A program made the translations under genes and the position numbers. This document shows, piece by piece, positions 1-9,567 of a stretch of DNA of 64,000 nucleotides. The notes below the pieces were generated by a model. The model did no database searches. It saw nothing but the letters and a program-made list of their open reading frames with translations, and had not been told where the DNA came from. The DNA is from an uncultured Hymenobacter sp. (lineage in GTDB: Bacteria > Bacteroidota > Bacteroidia > Cytophagales > Hymenobacteraceae): positions 40,150 to 104,149 of the forward strand of contig CAJYPK010000025.1 in assembly GCA_913776615.1 (NCBI GenBank). Direction: 5' to 3'. Position 1 is the stretch's first letter. Every line of letters begins with the position of its first letter.

Positions 1-333
1 CGAGGTGGGTCCGTTCGTGCCTTTCGCGCTGCCAGCGGTGGCAGGCTAGGGGGAGGATGGCTGCGCTTCCAGCCACGCGGCTGCCCGTGCCCATGCGTCA
101 TGCTGAGTATGATCACAGCCAGGGTGTTGAAATAGCCGCGATTAGGAAACTTCTTTAAGTTATTGTCAGTGGACTGAGCTTCTCATCGCCTGTCATTGCG
201 AGCAACGCGAAGCACTGACAGGCGATTTACCCAACTCGGTTAGCTGCGAAGAATAGAGTCAATAAAAAAAGGCGGCCATTTCCAGCTATTGGAAATGGCC
301 GCCCTTTTCGCTTATCAAGCTAGTCTACCCAGC
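1..333. other. Intergenic start of window
   Basis: No complete gene is seen here. An open frame at 2-49 ending in TAG could be the last 15 codons of a plus-strand gene that begins before the window, but it is too short to judge. At 185-226 there is a small inverted repeat with 11-base arms (185-195 and 216-226) around a core resembling the GTCATTGCGAGC repeat word found again near 54.4 kb, so this may be a decayed palindromic element. A terminator for the downstream minus-strand gene follows at 264-303. Confidence 0.5.
264..303 (-). terminator. Rho-independent terminator of the 334-831 gene
   Basis: Perfect 14-base arms (271-284 and 290-303) with a 5-base loop are followed, on the minus strand, by a run of T residues (264-270). 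It lies about 30 bases past the stop of the minus-strand membrane-protein gene. Confidence 0.8.
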
Positions 334-831
334 CTAGCGCTCCATAGCTTTCAGCGGGTCGATGGGATCGGCTTTGTAATACTGCATGGCTATCAGCGAG
401 GTAATTACGCCCGTCATGGTACCCAGCAGCACGATGGCCAAGAAGGCCACTACTACCGACAGGTCGAAGCCGAACAGGTTTTCTACCTGCGTCAGGTCGA
501 GCGAGCGGGGCATGATAACCGACAGGATGATGAAGAACAGCCCGAGAATTACCGAGGCCACCATGGCCGAGATAATGCCGGTGCCGTAGCCACCGAGGTA
601 GGGCATGTGATCACCGCGCAGCTGGCGCAGGTGCCGAATGGCCATCACCGAGCCGATAACGAGGATGAGTACGTCGAGGCTGCCGGCCTCGATTCGCGAG
701 AAGAAACCCAGCAGCGCCGCCGCCAAGGTGTAGATGCAGAGTACAGCGGCCGTCAGCAGGCCGTAGCGGAAGCCATTTTGCTCGGGAGTGAGCGAGTGCG
801 CAGAAGGTACCGTGAGAGAGCGGGAAGCCAT
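334..831 (-). CDS. Small DUF4199-like integral membrane protein
   Basis: A 165-residue protein with four hydrophobic segments, at about residues 27-45, 50-65, 88-112 and 125-150. The arrangement, with a charged loop before the GGYGTG segment and a fourth helix near the C-terminus, resembles the DUF4199 family common in Bacteroidota, whose function is unknown; this assignment is by eye only. The ATG at 831 has no competing upstream start. It is transcribed away from the ABC-F gene and ends at a clear terminator, so it is probably monocistronic. Confidence 0.6.
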   Translation of the reverse strand: MASRSLTVPSAHSLTPEQNGFRYGLLTAAVLCIYTLAAALLGFFSRIEAGSLDVLILVIGSVMAIRHLRQLRGDHMPYLGGYGTGIISAMVASVILGLFFIILSVIMPRSLDLTQVENLFGFDLSVVVAFLAIVLLGTMTGVITSLIAMQYYKADPIDPLKAMER

Positions 832-1023
832 AGGAAAAGGAGTTTAAGAGGAATTGATGCCCGGAAGCCACGGGGAGCGACTTCAGGCTTTTATACTGAA
901 ATTTCGGGCGGGATGTTGTGTCTGGGCCGGGGCACAAAATGCGGCTGGCTGGCGTTGTGCAGCAGCAAGGCCGGGCGGCAGCGTATTTTTGGGAAGTTTT
1001 TTCGGTTTCTTATTCTGGCTTAG

Positions 1024-2655
<1,632 letters not shown>

Positions 2656-2656
2656 T

Positions 2657-2823
2657 GGAGTTATGAATTAGGAGTTAGAAGTTATGAGTTGGCTTATTGG
2701 GCTTTTGTCGCCGCTTCCCGCCCGAACAGACGAGAAACAGGTCGTTAGCAGTTATGAGCCATCTCCTTTGACTTTTACCTCTGCTTTTTAACTCATAACT
2801 TTTAACTCATAATTCATAACTCC
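2657..2823. repeat. Palindromic word repeat between ABC-F and barrel genes
   Basis: Arms of 34 bases at 2657-2690 and 2790-2823 pair with two mismatches and are built from repeated words such as GTTATGAATTA and AACTCATAACTT. The element fills nearly the whole gap: it starts just after the ABC-F stop and ends six bases before the next ATG, so it would fold in the leader of the downstream mRNA. Confidence 0.85.
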
Positions 2824-2829
2824 CTCCCA

Positions 2830-3639
2830 ATGAACCGTCTGCTTCTGCCTTTTTTACTGGCGATGGTGGCGTTGCTGGCTCCCGGCCGCAGCCTGGCCCA
2901 GGATAAGCCGGTGCTGAATACGGCCCCGCCCGGCACGCGCCCGGCGCCGGCGCAGCCCGCCCCGGCCCGCCCGCCCGTCGATACGACCAACGTGGCACCG
3001 ACCATCCCGGTGTACACGCCCGGCACGGCCCCGGCTACCCAGCCCACGCCAGCCGCCCTGCCCACTCCCACTTCGGATAGCCCATCGGGCCTGGAGCTGC
3101 CCGGCCGCGAGCAGGCGCGCAAAGCAGCCCAGCAGCACGCCGACCAGTATACCAAGCTGTTTGTCTACTCGGGTATTGGGCTGGGCTACAGCTCATACTA
3201 CGGGTTGAGCAACTTCAATTTCAGCATCTCGCCGGCTATCGGCTACCGGGTCACTGATCGCTTCTCGATTGGCCCGGGCATCAGTTATGCCTACAACTAC
3301 TACGGTCAGGATTACAGCAATGGCCCCAGCGTAAGTACAAGCACCAACAGCTTTGGAGTCAAGGTCTTTGGCCAGTTTATGGTGATTGACAACTTCTTCG
3401 TGCATGCTGAATATGAATCGACCCGAGCGCAGTTTGTAATTGTTGACCAGTTTAACCGGCCTGTCGGTACCACCTCGCGCACGGTGCAAACCCCGCTGGT
3501 CGGCGTGGGCTACCGCTCGCAGATCAGCAACCGGGCGGCGGCCGACATCGTGCTGCTCTACAACTTCCAGGATAATTACAACAGCATCTACCCCAACCCG
3601 GTGATTCGCTTCAACTTCTTGTTCAACATCGGCCGCTAG
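2830..3639 (+). CDS. Outer-membrane beta-barrel protein with Pro-rich N-terminal region
   Basis: 269 residues. Residues 1-23 form a signal peptide (hydrophobic core, then SLAQ). Residues 25-90 are a low-complexity stretch rich in Pro, Ala and Thr. From about residue 108 the protein has alternating aromatic and glycine strands (GIGLGYSSYYG, FSIGPGISYAYNYYG) and ends on a strand with alternating hydrophobics, as in 8-stranded OmpW/OmpX-like barrels. Specific substrate unknown. The Pro-rich region would form a flexible periplasmic or surface tail. Confidence 0.8.
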   Translation: MNRLLLPFLLAMVALLAPGRSLAQDKPVLNTAPPGTRPAPAQPAPARPPVDTTNVAPTIPVYTPGTAPATQPTPAALPTPTSDSPSGLELPGREQARKAAQQHADQYTKLFVYSGIGLGYSSYYGLSNFNFSISPAIGYRVTDRFSIGPGISYAYNYYGQDYSNGPSVSTSTNSFGVKVFGQFMVIDNFFVHAEYESTRAQFVIVDQFNRPVGTTSRTVQTPLVGVGYRSQISNRAAADIVLLYNFQDNYNSIYPNPVIRFNFLFNIGR

Positions 3640-3657
3640 TCTTGGTCGACGCACAGC

Positions 3658-3694
3658 AAAAAACCCCGGCCGTGGTTACGGCCGGGGTTTTTTA
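3658..3694. terminator. Bidirectional terminator
   Basis: GC-rich stem (CCCCGGCCGT paired with ACGGCCGGGG) with an A-run before and a T-run after it. It lies between a plus-strand and a minus-strand gene that converge, so it can serve both. Confidence 0.85.
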
Positions 3695-3714
3695 TATAAA
3701 AGCGAAACCGCTAC

Positions 3715-3885
3715 TTATACCGGGTTGCGGCCGCTGATAACGCGCAGCAGGATGGCGATAATGGCAATCACCAGCAGAATGTGAATCAGGCTATTGCCTG
3801 CGATGCCGGCGCCCATGATACCGAAGAAGCCGAGGGCCCAGATGATGATGAGGATGACGGCGATGATATACAGTAGATTGCCCAT
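3715..3885 (-). CDS. Lmo0937-family small membrane protein
   Basis: A 56-residue protein with two hydrophobic helices (about residues 3-22 and 27-45) and a basic C-terminus (SGRNPV). The pattern GNLLYIIAVILIIIWALGFF is typical of the lmo0937/DUF5670 family of tiny membrane proteins, often stress-associated in Bacteroidota (family knowledge). I chose the ATG at 3885; a longer reading frame upstream adds a Pro/Ser/Arg-rich stretch unlike the family. Confidence 0.8.
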   Translation of the reverse strand: MGNLLYIIAVILIIIWALGFFGIMGAGIAGNSLIHILLVIAIIAILLRVISGRNPV

Positions 3886-4023
3886 GATTGAAAAGGAGAA
3901 AGAAGGTAGGTGTGAAGGTGTTGCCGGCCGGGTGGGCTTGCGGGGTTTTGTACGGCGCGTTTGGGAAAAGGATGAAGTAAGATGCAAAATTTTTGCCCGG
4001 CCAGCCCATTTGCCGGTAGCCAG

Positions 4024-4031
4024 TAGCTTTG
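4024..4031 (+). promoter_or_regulatory. Bacteroidota -7 element before hbd
   Basis: TAGCTTTG matches the TAnnTTTG consensus exactly, 73 bases before the hbd ATG. No well-spaced -33 TTTG was found, so the call rests on the -7 box alone. Confidence 0.45.
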
Positions 4032-4103
4032 TTACGCGGTAGCGACCAACGCGCCCGCGTCGCAGTTTCTTCTTTTCTAGTTTCCCCTAATTCTTCCCAC
4101 CCG

Positions 4104-4997
4104 ATGAACGTCGCCGTTATTGGCTCGGGCACCATGGGCAATGGTATTGCCCACGTTTTTGCCCAGCACGGCTTTGCCGTATCCCTGATTGATATCAACC
4201 AGCCTGCCCTCGACCGGGGCGTGGCTACCATTACCAAAAACCTGGACCGCCAGGTTGCCAAGGCCGCCCTGAGCGAAGACGACAAAGCGGCCACTCTGGG
4301 CCGCCTGCGGACCTTCACGAGCCTGGCCGAGGGCGTTGCTAACGCCGAGTTAGTAGTGGAGGCCGCTACCGAAAACGTGGACCTCAAGCTCCAGATTTTC
4401 CGCGACCTCGACCAGCACGCGCCGGCCGGGGCCATCCTGGCCAGCAATACCTCGTCGATTTCAATTACCAAAATCGCGGCCGTAACCAAGCGCCCCAGTC
4501 AGGTTATCGGGATGCACTTCATGAATCCCGTGCCGGTGATGAAGCTCGTGGAGGTGATTCGCGGCTACGCCACTTCCAACGACGTGACCCAGCGCGTGAT
4601 GGACCTCTCGCGCCAGCTCGGCAAGGTGCCCACCGAAGTCAACGACTACCCCGGCTTCGTGGCCAACCGCATCCTAATGCCGATGATCAACGAGGCCATT
4701 ATCAGCCTGTTTGAGGGCGTGGCCGGCGTGGAAGAAATCGACACCGTAATGAAACTGGGCATGGCCCACCCGATGGGGCCGCTGCAACTGGCCGATTTCA
4801 TCGGCCTCGATGTGTGCCTCGCCATCCTGCGCGTGCTGCACGAGGGCCTCGGCAATCCTAAATACGCCCCCTGCCCCCTACTGGTCAACATGGTAATGGC
4901 CGGCCGCCTGGGCGTAAAATCGGGCGAGGGCTTCTACGCTTACACCCCCGGCTCGAAAGAGCTAGTAGTGGCCAGCCGCTTCAGACCGCAGATTTAA
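4104..4997 (+). CDS. hbd: 3-hydroxybutyryl-CoA dehydrogenase (3-hydroxyacyl-CoA dehydrogenase family)
   Basis: 297 residues. The N-terminal Rossmann fold starts with GSGTMGNG (residues 7-14). The NAD domain contains LASNTSSISIT and the catalytic His region GMHFMNPVPVMKLVEVI, followed by the C-terminal domain (NDYPGFVANRILMPMINEAI, then GEGFYAY). It oxidises (S)-3-hydroxyacyl-CoA with NAD+ in butyryl-CoA or beta-oxidation metabolism. The ATG at 4104 is where homology starts. The last residues (RPQI and the TAA) are encoded by a copy of the repeat word GCAGATTTAACGG that also forms the palindrome just downstream, so the repeat has probably rewritten the C-terminus. Confidence 0.93.
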   Translation: MNVAVIGSGTMGNGIAHVFAQHGFAVSLIDINQPALDRGVATITKNLDRQVAKAALSEDDKAATLGRLRTFTSLAEGVANAELVVEAATENVDLKLQIFRDLDQHAPAGAILASNTSSISITKIAAVTKRPSQVIGMHFMNPVPVMKLVEVIRGYATSNDVTQRVMDLSRQLGKVPTEVNDYPGFVANRILMPMINEAIISLFEGVAGVEEIDTVMKLGMAHPMGPLQLADFIGLDVCLAILRVLHEGLGNPKYAPCPLLVNMVMAGRLGVKSGEGFYAYTPGSKELVVASRFRPQI

Positions 4998-5007
4998 CGG
5001 CTTTGAC

Positions 5008-5232
5008 CGCAGATTTAACGGATTTAACTGATTGCGCGGATACGCCCGCCAGCCTCCGGCGGCGGGCTGACTAGGTGGGCGTAATCCTGAAAGCAGAACG
5101 ATAGGGCACCTTTTTGCGTTATTCAACCAGCCAAAAGCTATAAAAAAACGTGAGTAGGCAGCCGCATAGTCAGCCCGCCGCCGGAGGCCGGCGGGCGTAT
5201 CCGCGCAATCAGTTAAATCCGTTAAATCTGCG
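5008..5232. repeat. Long inverted repeat between hbd and msrA
   Basis: Arms of 65 bases at 5008-5072 and 5168-5232 pair with a single mismatch around a 95-base centre. The arm consists of the word CGCAGATTTAACGGATTTAA followed by a GC-rich inner hairpin. A further partial copy of the outer word at 4985-5000 provides the hbd stop codon, and the right arm ends three bases before the msrA ATG. Confidence 0.95.
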
Positions 5233-5235
5233 ATC

Positions 5236-5772
5236 ATGGAACATGCAACGTTTGGGGCCGGCTGCTTTTGGTGCGTCGAGGCCGTTTTTCAGAACCTCAA
5301 GGGCGTCGAGAAAGTCGTGTCCGGCTACGCCGGGGGCCGCAATAAAAACCCTACCTACAAAGAAGTATGCAGCGGCATGACGGGCCACGCCGAGGTGATT
5401 GACATCACCTTCGACCCGGCCGTTATCTCGTACAAGGAGCTGCTGGAAATCTTCTGGAAAACTCACGACCCGACTACCCTCAACCGCCAGGGGGCCGACG
5501 TCGGCACGCAGTACCGCTCGGTCATCTACTACCACAGCGACGAGCAAAAGCAGCTCGCTGAAGAGTACAAGAAGAAGCTCAACGACGGCCACGCCTTCCC
5601 CAACCCCGTGGTAACGGAAATCACAGCCGCGCCCGAGTTTTATCCGGCCGAGAATTACCACCAGAATTACTACAATCAGCATGGCCACGAGCCTTATTGC
5701 CAATTTGTAGCTAAACCTAAAGTGGATAAGGTGAAGGCACTGTTTGGGGAGAAATTGAAACAGGCCGTCTAG
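5236..5772 (+). CDS. msrA: Peptide-methionine (S)-S-oxide reductase MsrA
   Basis: 178 residues, the usual size. The catalytic motif GCFWC lies at residues 9-13 with Cys10 as the nucleophile, followed by the Tyr/Glu/Asp-rich substrate pocket (GHAEVIDITFDP, THDPTTLNRQGADVGTQYRS) and the C-terminal FYPAENYHQNYY motif. It reduces methionine-S-sulfoxide in oxidised proteins. No fused MsrB domain is present. The ATG is three bases after a 65-base palindrome arm and its TAG overlaps the arm of the next palindrome, so the gene is framed by repeats on both sides. Confidence 0.96.
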   Translation: MEHATFGAGCFWCVEAVFQNLKGVEKVVSGYAGGRNKNPTYKEVCSGMTGHAEVIDITFDPAVISYKELLEIFWKTHDPTTLNRQGADVGTQYRSVIYYHSDEQKQLAEEYKKKLNDGHAFPNPVVTEITAAPEFYPAENYHQNYYNQHGHEPYCQFVAKPKVDKVKALFGEKLKQAV

Positions 5773-5831
5773 ACCACGGATTCCGCCGGATTTTTCGGAT
5801 TCGTCGGATTTTGTAGACGGTATTTAATTGT

Positions 5832-5882
5832 GATAATTAATAAAAAAAGCCCGCTGAATGCGGGCTTTTTTTATTAATTATC
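5832..5882. terminator. Bidirectional terminator between msrA and dapD
   Basis: Perfect 23-base arms (5832-5854, 5860-5882) with a TGAAT loop. The GC core AGCCCGC/GCGGGCT is flanked by A and T runs, so the structure works for both converging genes. Confidence 0.9.
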
Positions 5883-5904
5883 TAATCAGAAATTATATTT
5901 AATT

Positions 5905-6005
5905 AAAACGCCTGTCATGCTGAGCTTGCGAAGCATCTTATCAGGTGAGAATAGTTTATTCAAACGTGATAAGATGCTTCGCAAGCTCAGCATGACAGGC
6001 GTTTT
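5905..6005. repeat. GTCATGCTGAGC-family palindrome, copy 1
   Basis: Perfect 39-base arms at 5905-5943 and 5967-6005 around a 23-base loop. Core word: GTCATGCTGAGCTTGCGAAG. It is the best preserved of six copies of this family in the window (others near 10.3, 18.3, 36.6, 58.1 and 63.9 kb). Confidence 0.95.
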
Positions 6006-6093
6006 AGCTAAGTAATTTTTTTGTAAAATACTTCTTCAGAAAGTATCACCTACAAAATCCGACGAATCCGAAAAATCCGGCGGAATCCGTGGT

Positions 6094-6954
6094 CTATACA
6101 GAAACGCCGAAATCGCGCAAGGCGTCGTTCAGGCTCGTCTTCAAATCGGTACTGGGCTTGCGCTTGCCGATGATGAGGGCACAGGGCACCTGGTATTCGC
6201 CGGCCGGAAATTGCTTAGGCATGGAGCCGGGAATGACGACCGAGCGGGCGGGCACGTAGCCGCGGTACTCCTTGGGCTCGTCGCCGGTCACGTCGATGAT
6301 TTTGGTGCTACCGGTGATGGTTACGCCGGCACCGATTACGGCTTCTTTGCCGATGCGGCAGCCTTCGACCAAGATGCAGCGCGAGCCGATGAAGGCACCG
6401 TCCTCAATAATGACGGGGGCCGCCTGCACGGGTTCCAGCACGCCGCCGAGGCCCACGCCGCCGCTCAGGTGTACACCCTTGCCGACCTGGGCGCAGCTGC
6501 CCACGGTGGCCCAGGTATCGACCATCGTACCCTCGCCCACGTAGGCGCCGATGTTGGTGTAGCTCGGCATCAGGATAACGCCGGGGGCCAGGTAGGCCCC
6601 GTAGCGGGCCACGGCGGGCGGTACCACGCGCACTTTCTGGGCGGCATAGTCGGTTTTGAGGGCCATTTTATCGTGGTACTCGAAGGGGCCAACTTCCTGG
6701 GTCGCCATCTGGCGAATGGGGAAGTAGAGGATAACGGCCTTTTTTACCCACTCGTTGATGGTCCACTCGCCGCCTTCTTCGGTGGGCGGCTCGGCCACCC
6801 GCAGCTGGCCTTTGTCGAGGTCTTCGATAACGTGCTCAATGGCAGTTTGCGTGTCGGGCTGGTCGAGCAGGGTGCGGTCGGCCCAGGCCGCTTCAATGGC
6901 CTCCTGGGCGGCAAAGCGGTCGAGGACGGGGCTGTGGTGCGATTCGGTTTCCAT
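6094..6954 (-). CDS. dapD: 2,3,4,5-tetrahydropyridine-2,6-dicarboxylate N-succinyltransferase
   Basis: 286 residues. The N-terminal helical domain is followed from about residue 105 by a left-handed beta-helix of hexapeptide repeats (GAYLAPGVILMPSYTNIGAYVGEGTMVD, SCAQVGKGVHLSGGVGLGGVLEP, IGSRCILVEGCRIGKEAVIGAGVTI). This is the DapD fold that succinylates tetrahydrodipicolinate in lysine and peptidoglycan-precursor synthesis. The ATG at 6954 gives the normal family length; the longer open frame upstream runs into the divergent glycosyltransferase. It stands alone, converging on msrA through the nested palindrome. Confidence 0.95.
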   Translation of the reverse strand: METESHHSPVLDRFAAQEAIEAAWADRTLLDQPDTQTAIEHVIEDLDKGQLRVAEPPTEEGGEWTINEWVKKAVILYFPIRQMATQEVGPFEYHDKMALKTDYAAQKVRVVPPAVARYGAYLAPGVILMPSYTNIGAYVGEGTMVDTWATVGSCAQVGKGVHLSGGVGLGGVLEPVQAAPVIIEDGAFIGSRCILVEGCRIGKEAVIGAGVTITGSTKIIDVTGDEPKEYRGYVPARSVVIPGSMPKQFPAGEYQVPCALIIGKRKPSTDLKTSLNDALRDFGVSV

Positions 6955-6989
6955 GAGGAAATGACTACTGTTTAAAGGAAAATTACCGG

Positions 6990-6997
6990 CAAAACTA
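6990..6997 (-). promoter_or_regulatory. -7 element for dapD, next to a divergent promoter
   Basis: On the minus strand this reads TAGTTTTG, an exact TAnnTTTG match 35 bases upstream of the dapD ATG. On the plus strand CATCTTTG (6999-7006), one base off consensus, sits beside it and could serve the glycosyltransferase at 7058. Two divergent promoters may therefore lie back to back. Confidence 0.45.
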
Positions 6998-7057
6998 GCA
7001 TCTTTGAGGGGAGGTTGGGCCAGCCGGTCCGCCCGGCGCTTTTTTGCCCCGCCCGCC

Positions 7058-8290
7058 ATGCCAGCCGACTCGCCTCCCTCCCAGCGGTTTCTGCTCGCCT
7101 CCGTGCTCAAGCCGGTAGACGATACCCGCATGCGCGGCAAGTTTGCCCAGGCTCTGCTAGCCTGGCCGCAAGTTGAGGTGCATATCGCCGGCCGGGCCAG
7201 CGGGGACGCCGGGCCGAGCCTGACAGGCCGGGCGGGTACCCGCGTTACGCAACACCCCATTTTCTGGAGCACTCGCCTGAGCTGGGGGCGGCTGGCAGCC
7301 CAAGGGCGGTACTGGCAATTGCTACGTCGGGTGCGGCCGCGTGTGGTAGTGGTACACGCGCCCGAGCTGCTGCCCCTCACCCTGCTGTGGCAGGCGCTGG
7401 GCCGCGGGCGAAAATTCACCTACGACATCCGCGAAAACTACGCGCTCAACGTCACCTCCCAGCACGTATACCGGGGCTGGCGCAAGCGCGCCTTGGCGGC
7501 GGGCCTGCGCTGGGTAGAAGGCTGGGCTACCCGGCGGGCGGCGGCCGTACTGCTGGCCGAGGCCAGCTACGCCGACGAGCTGCCGTACCTGGCGGGGCTC
7601 CCCCCCGGCCGGGTAGCAGTCCTGGAAAACAAATACCAGCCGGCCCCGGCCGAGGCACTACCCACGGCGACCCGGCCGCTGCCCGGCCCGGCGGAGCCCG
7701 TACGCCTGCTCTACTCCGGTACTATTTCGGAACTGAACGGCGTGTACGAAGCCCTTGCCCTCGCGGAAGCGCTGCACCAAGCCTGGCCGGGCGGCGCGGC
7801 ACTGCGCATCGTCGGCTTTTGCCAGCGGCCGGCCTTGCTGGCTGCCTTACAAGAGACGCTGCAGCAGCTCGCTACCACCCGGCCCGGCCTGGTCACCCTC
7901 ATCGGCGGGGCCGAGCTGGTGCCCCACGCCCGCATCGTGGCCGAAATGCAATGGGCGCATTTCGGCTTGCTGCCCTACCGGCCGCACCCCAGCACCTGGC
8001 GCTGCCGGCCCACCAAGCTATTCGAGTACCTGGCCCACGGGCTACCCGTGCTCGTTCCCAATAATCCACTCTGGCTGAGCCTAGTGCAAGCCCACGATGC
8101 GGGGCTGACGGTCGATTTCGCGCAGCCAGCCCGGGCGGCCGCAGCGATAGCCGCCGCCTTGCCGACCGCCCGTTTCTACCCAACCGGCGTGCCCGGCGGC
8201 CCAGTACTATGGGCCGGGGAAGGCAAAAAATTACGGCATTTGCTGGAAACCCTGGGGCTAGGCCCGACCTTTGCGGCCCCTTTCGCGTAG
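7058..8290 (+). CDS. Glycosyltransferase, GT4-like (GT-B fold)
   Basis: 410 residues. The N-terminal half (about 1-190) includes the stretch DDTRMRGKFAQALL and a Rossmann-like segment (VRPRVVVVHAPELLPL). The C-terminal half carries the typical GT4 elements: LLYSGTISELNGVYEAL, a middle strand ALRIVGFCQR, and the donor-binding region with FGLLPYRP and PTKLFEYLAHGLPVLVPNN (the E of KLFEYLAHG is the usual catalytic-loop Glu). Acceptor and sugar are unknown. Start: the ATG at 7058 fits better than one 54 bases upstream. There is no sugar-biosynthesis gene beside it. Confidence 0.85.
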   Translation: MPADSPPSQRFLLASVLKPVDDTRMRGKFAQALLAWPQVEVHIAGRASGDAGPSLTGRAGTRVTQHPIFWSTRLSWGRLAAQGRYWQLLRRVRPRVVVVHAPELLPLTLLWQALGRGRKFTYDIRENYALNVTSQHVYRGWRKRALAAGLRWVEGWATRRAAAVLLAEASYADELPYLAGLPPGRVAVLENKYQPAPAEALPTATRPLPGPAEPVRLLYSGTISELNGVYEALALAEALHQAWPGGAALRIVGFCQRPALLAALQETLQQLATTRPGLVTLIGGAELVPHARIVAEMQWAHFGLLPYRPHPSTWRCRPTKLFEYLAHGLPVLVPNNPLWLSLVQAHDAGLTVDFAQPARAAAAIAAALPTARFYPTGVPGGPVLWAGEGKKLRHLLETLGLGPTFAAPFA

Positions 8291-8424
8291 CCCCGAAGAC
8301 TGCGTACGAGGTAGTATCGGCTGAATTATTTTAGGCGGTTTTCTCTTACTTGCAGGCCCCTAGCCCCCTGGCCGGGGCTACAGTTGCGCTCCCCTCCCAC
8401 CCACTCTCCCGCTTTTTCTTCCTC

Positions 8425-9444
8425 ATGGCTTCTCCTACCACCCTGCGCCACGCCGAAATTGCCGGCGTCGGCCACTACGTCCCCGACCGCGTCGTTAAGA
8501 ATACCGACCTCGAACAGCTCATGGAAACTACCGACGCCTGGATTCAGGAGCGCACGGGCATCCAGGAGCGGCGCTGGTTTGAGGAAGGCAAGGACACCAC
8601 GGCCAACATGGGCGCCGAAGCCGCCCGCCGCGCCTTGGCCAACGCCGGGTTGAGCGTCGACGACGTGCAGCTCATCGTATTTGCCACGCTGTCACCAGAT
8701 TACTTCTTCCCCGGCTCGGGCGTGCTCATGCAGCGCGAGCTCGGCATGAAAAACAGCGTGCCCGCCCTCGACGTGCGCAACCAGTGCTCGGGCTTCATCT
8801 ACGGCCTGTCGGTGGCCGACCAGTTTGTCCGCACCGGCATGTACGACACGGTGCTCGTAGTGGGCTCCGAAATCCACTCCTCGGGCCTCGACAAGAGCAC
8901 GCGTGGCCGGGCCGTGTCGGTCATCTTCGGCGACGGCGCGGGGGCGGTGGTACTGCGCCCGGCCCGCGCCGAGGGCCACGGCATCCTGAGCACGCACCTG
9001 CACGCGCAGGGCGAGTTTGCCGAGGAGCTGATTGTGAAGGAACCCGGCTCCAACCGCGAGGGCCGCGTGGATTACGCCATTGCCAACGAGGCCGATATGT
9101 ACCCCTACATGAACGGCCAGAACGTGTTTAAGCACGCCGTGGTGCGCTTCCCGCAGGTAATCAAGGAAGCGCTCGACCAGAACAACTACCAGCCGGCCGA
9201 CATCGACCTGCTCATTCCGCACCAGGCCAACCTGCGCATCACGCAGTACGTGCAGCAGAAAATGGGCCTGGGCGACGACAAGATTTTCAGCAACATCCAG
9301 CGCTACGGCAACACCACCGCCGCCAGCATTCCCATCGCCCTCAGCGAAGCCGTGCAGGAAGGCCGCATCAAGCGCGGCGACCTCGTGTGCCTGGCCGCCT
9401 TCGGCTCGGGCTTCACCTGGGCCTCGGCGCTGATTAAGTGGTAG
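8425..9444 (+). CDS. fabH: 3-oxoacyl-ACP synthase III (KAS III)
   Basis: 339 residues with the thiolase fold. The catalytic triad is visible: Cys121 in NQCSGF, His in IPHQANLRI and Asn in RYGNTTAASIPIAL. It condenses acetyl-CoA or a branched acyl-CoA primer with malonyl-ACP to begin fatty-acid synthesis. The rest of the fab cluster is absent here, and a single fabH away from plsX could be one of several paralogues. Start at the ATG at 8425; the frame upstream has no homology. A palindromic repeat follows directly. Confidence 0.93.
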   Translation: MASPTTLRHAEIAGVGHYVPDRVVKNTDLEQLMETTDAWIQERTGIQERRWFEEGKDTTANMGAEAARRALANAGLSVDDVQLIVFATLSPDYFFPGSGVLMQRELGMKNSVPALDVRNQCSGFIYGLSVADQFVRTGMYDTVLVVGSEIHSSGLDKSTRGRAVSVIFGDGAGAVVLRPARAEGHGILSTHLHAQGEFAEELIVKEPGSNREGRVDYAIANEADMYPYMNGQNVFKHAVVRFPQVIKEALDQNNYQPADIDLLIPHQANLRITQYVQQKMGLGDDKIFSNIQRYGNTTAASIPIALSEAVQEGRIKRGDLVCLAAFGSGFTWASALIKW

Positions 9445-9456
9445 GTTTGCTTCGCA

Positions 9457-9562
9457 ATTATGAATTATGAATTAGAAATTATGAATTCTTCCTCAGCAAA
9501 TACTTAGCAAGCTGGGTGATAACGAAGCAATTTCTAATTCATAATTTTTAATTCATAATTCA
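9457..9562. repeat. AT-rich palindromic word repeat after fabH
   Basis: Arms near 9457-9488 and 9528-9562 are made of the words ATTATGAATT, AATTCATAAT and AATTAGAAATT. They pair imperfectly because the words are iterated with different spacing. It resembles the element at 2657-2823 in style and fills the gap to the next gene. Confidence 0.8.
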
Positions 9563-9567
9563 ACATA

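Larger units (their letters stand above)
5771..6095. repeat. Nested palindrome joining the msrA and dapD stop codons
   Basis: The outer perfect 46-base arms are 5771-5816 and 6050-6095. They overlap the TAG stop of msrA (5770-5772) on one side and that of dapD (6094-6096, minus strand) on the other. Inside lie a terminator hairpin (5832-5882) and an independent palindrome (5905-6005), giving three hairpins, one within another or side by side. Confidence 0.95.

Noticed and set aside
5905..6005. CRISPR-like array from repeated GTCATGCTGAGC words
   Set aside because: Copies are single palindromes scattered 5-25 kb apart, with no regular spacers or cas genes.
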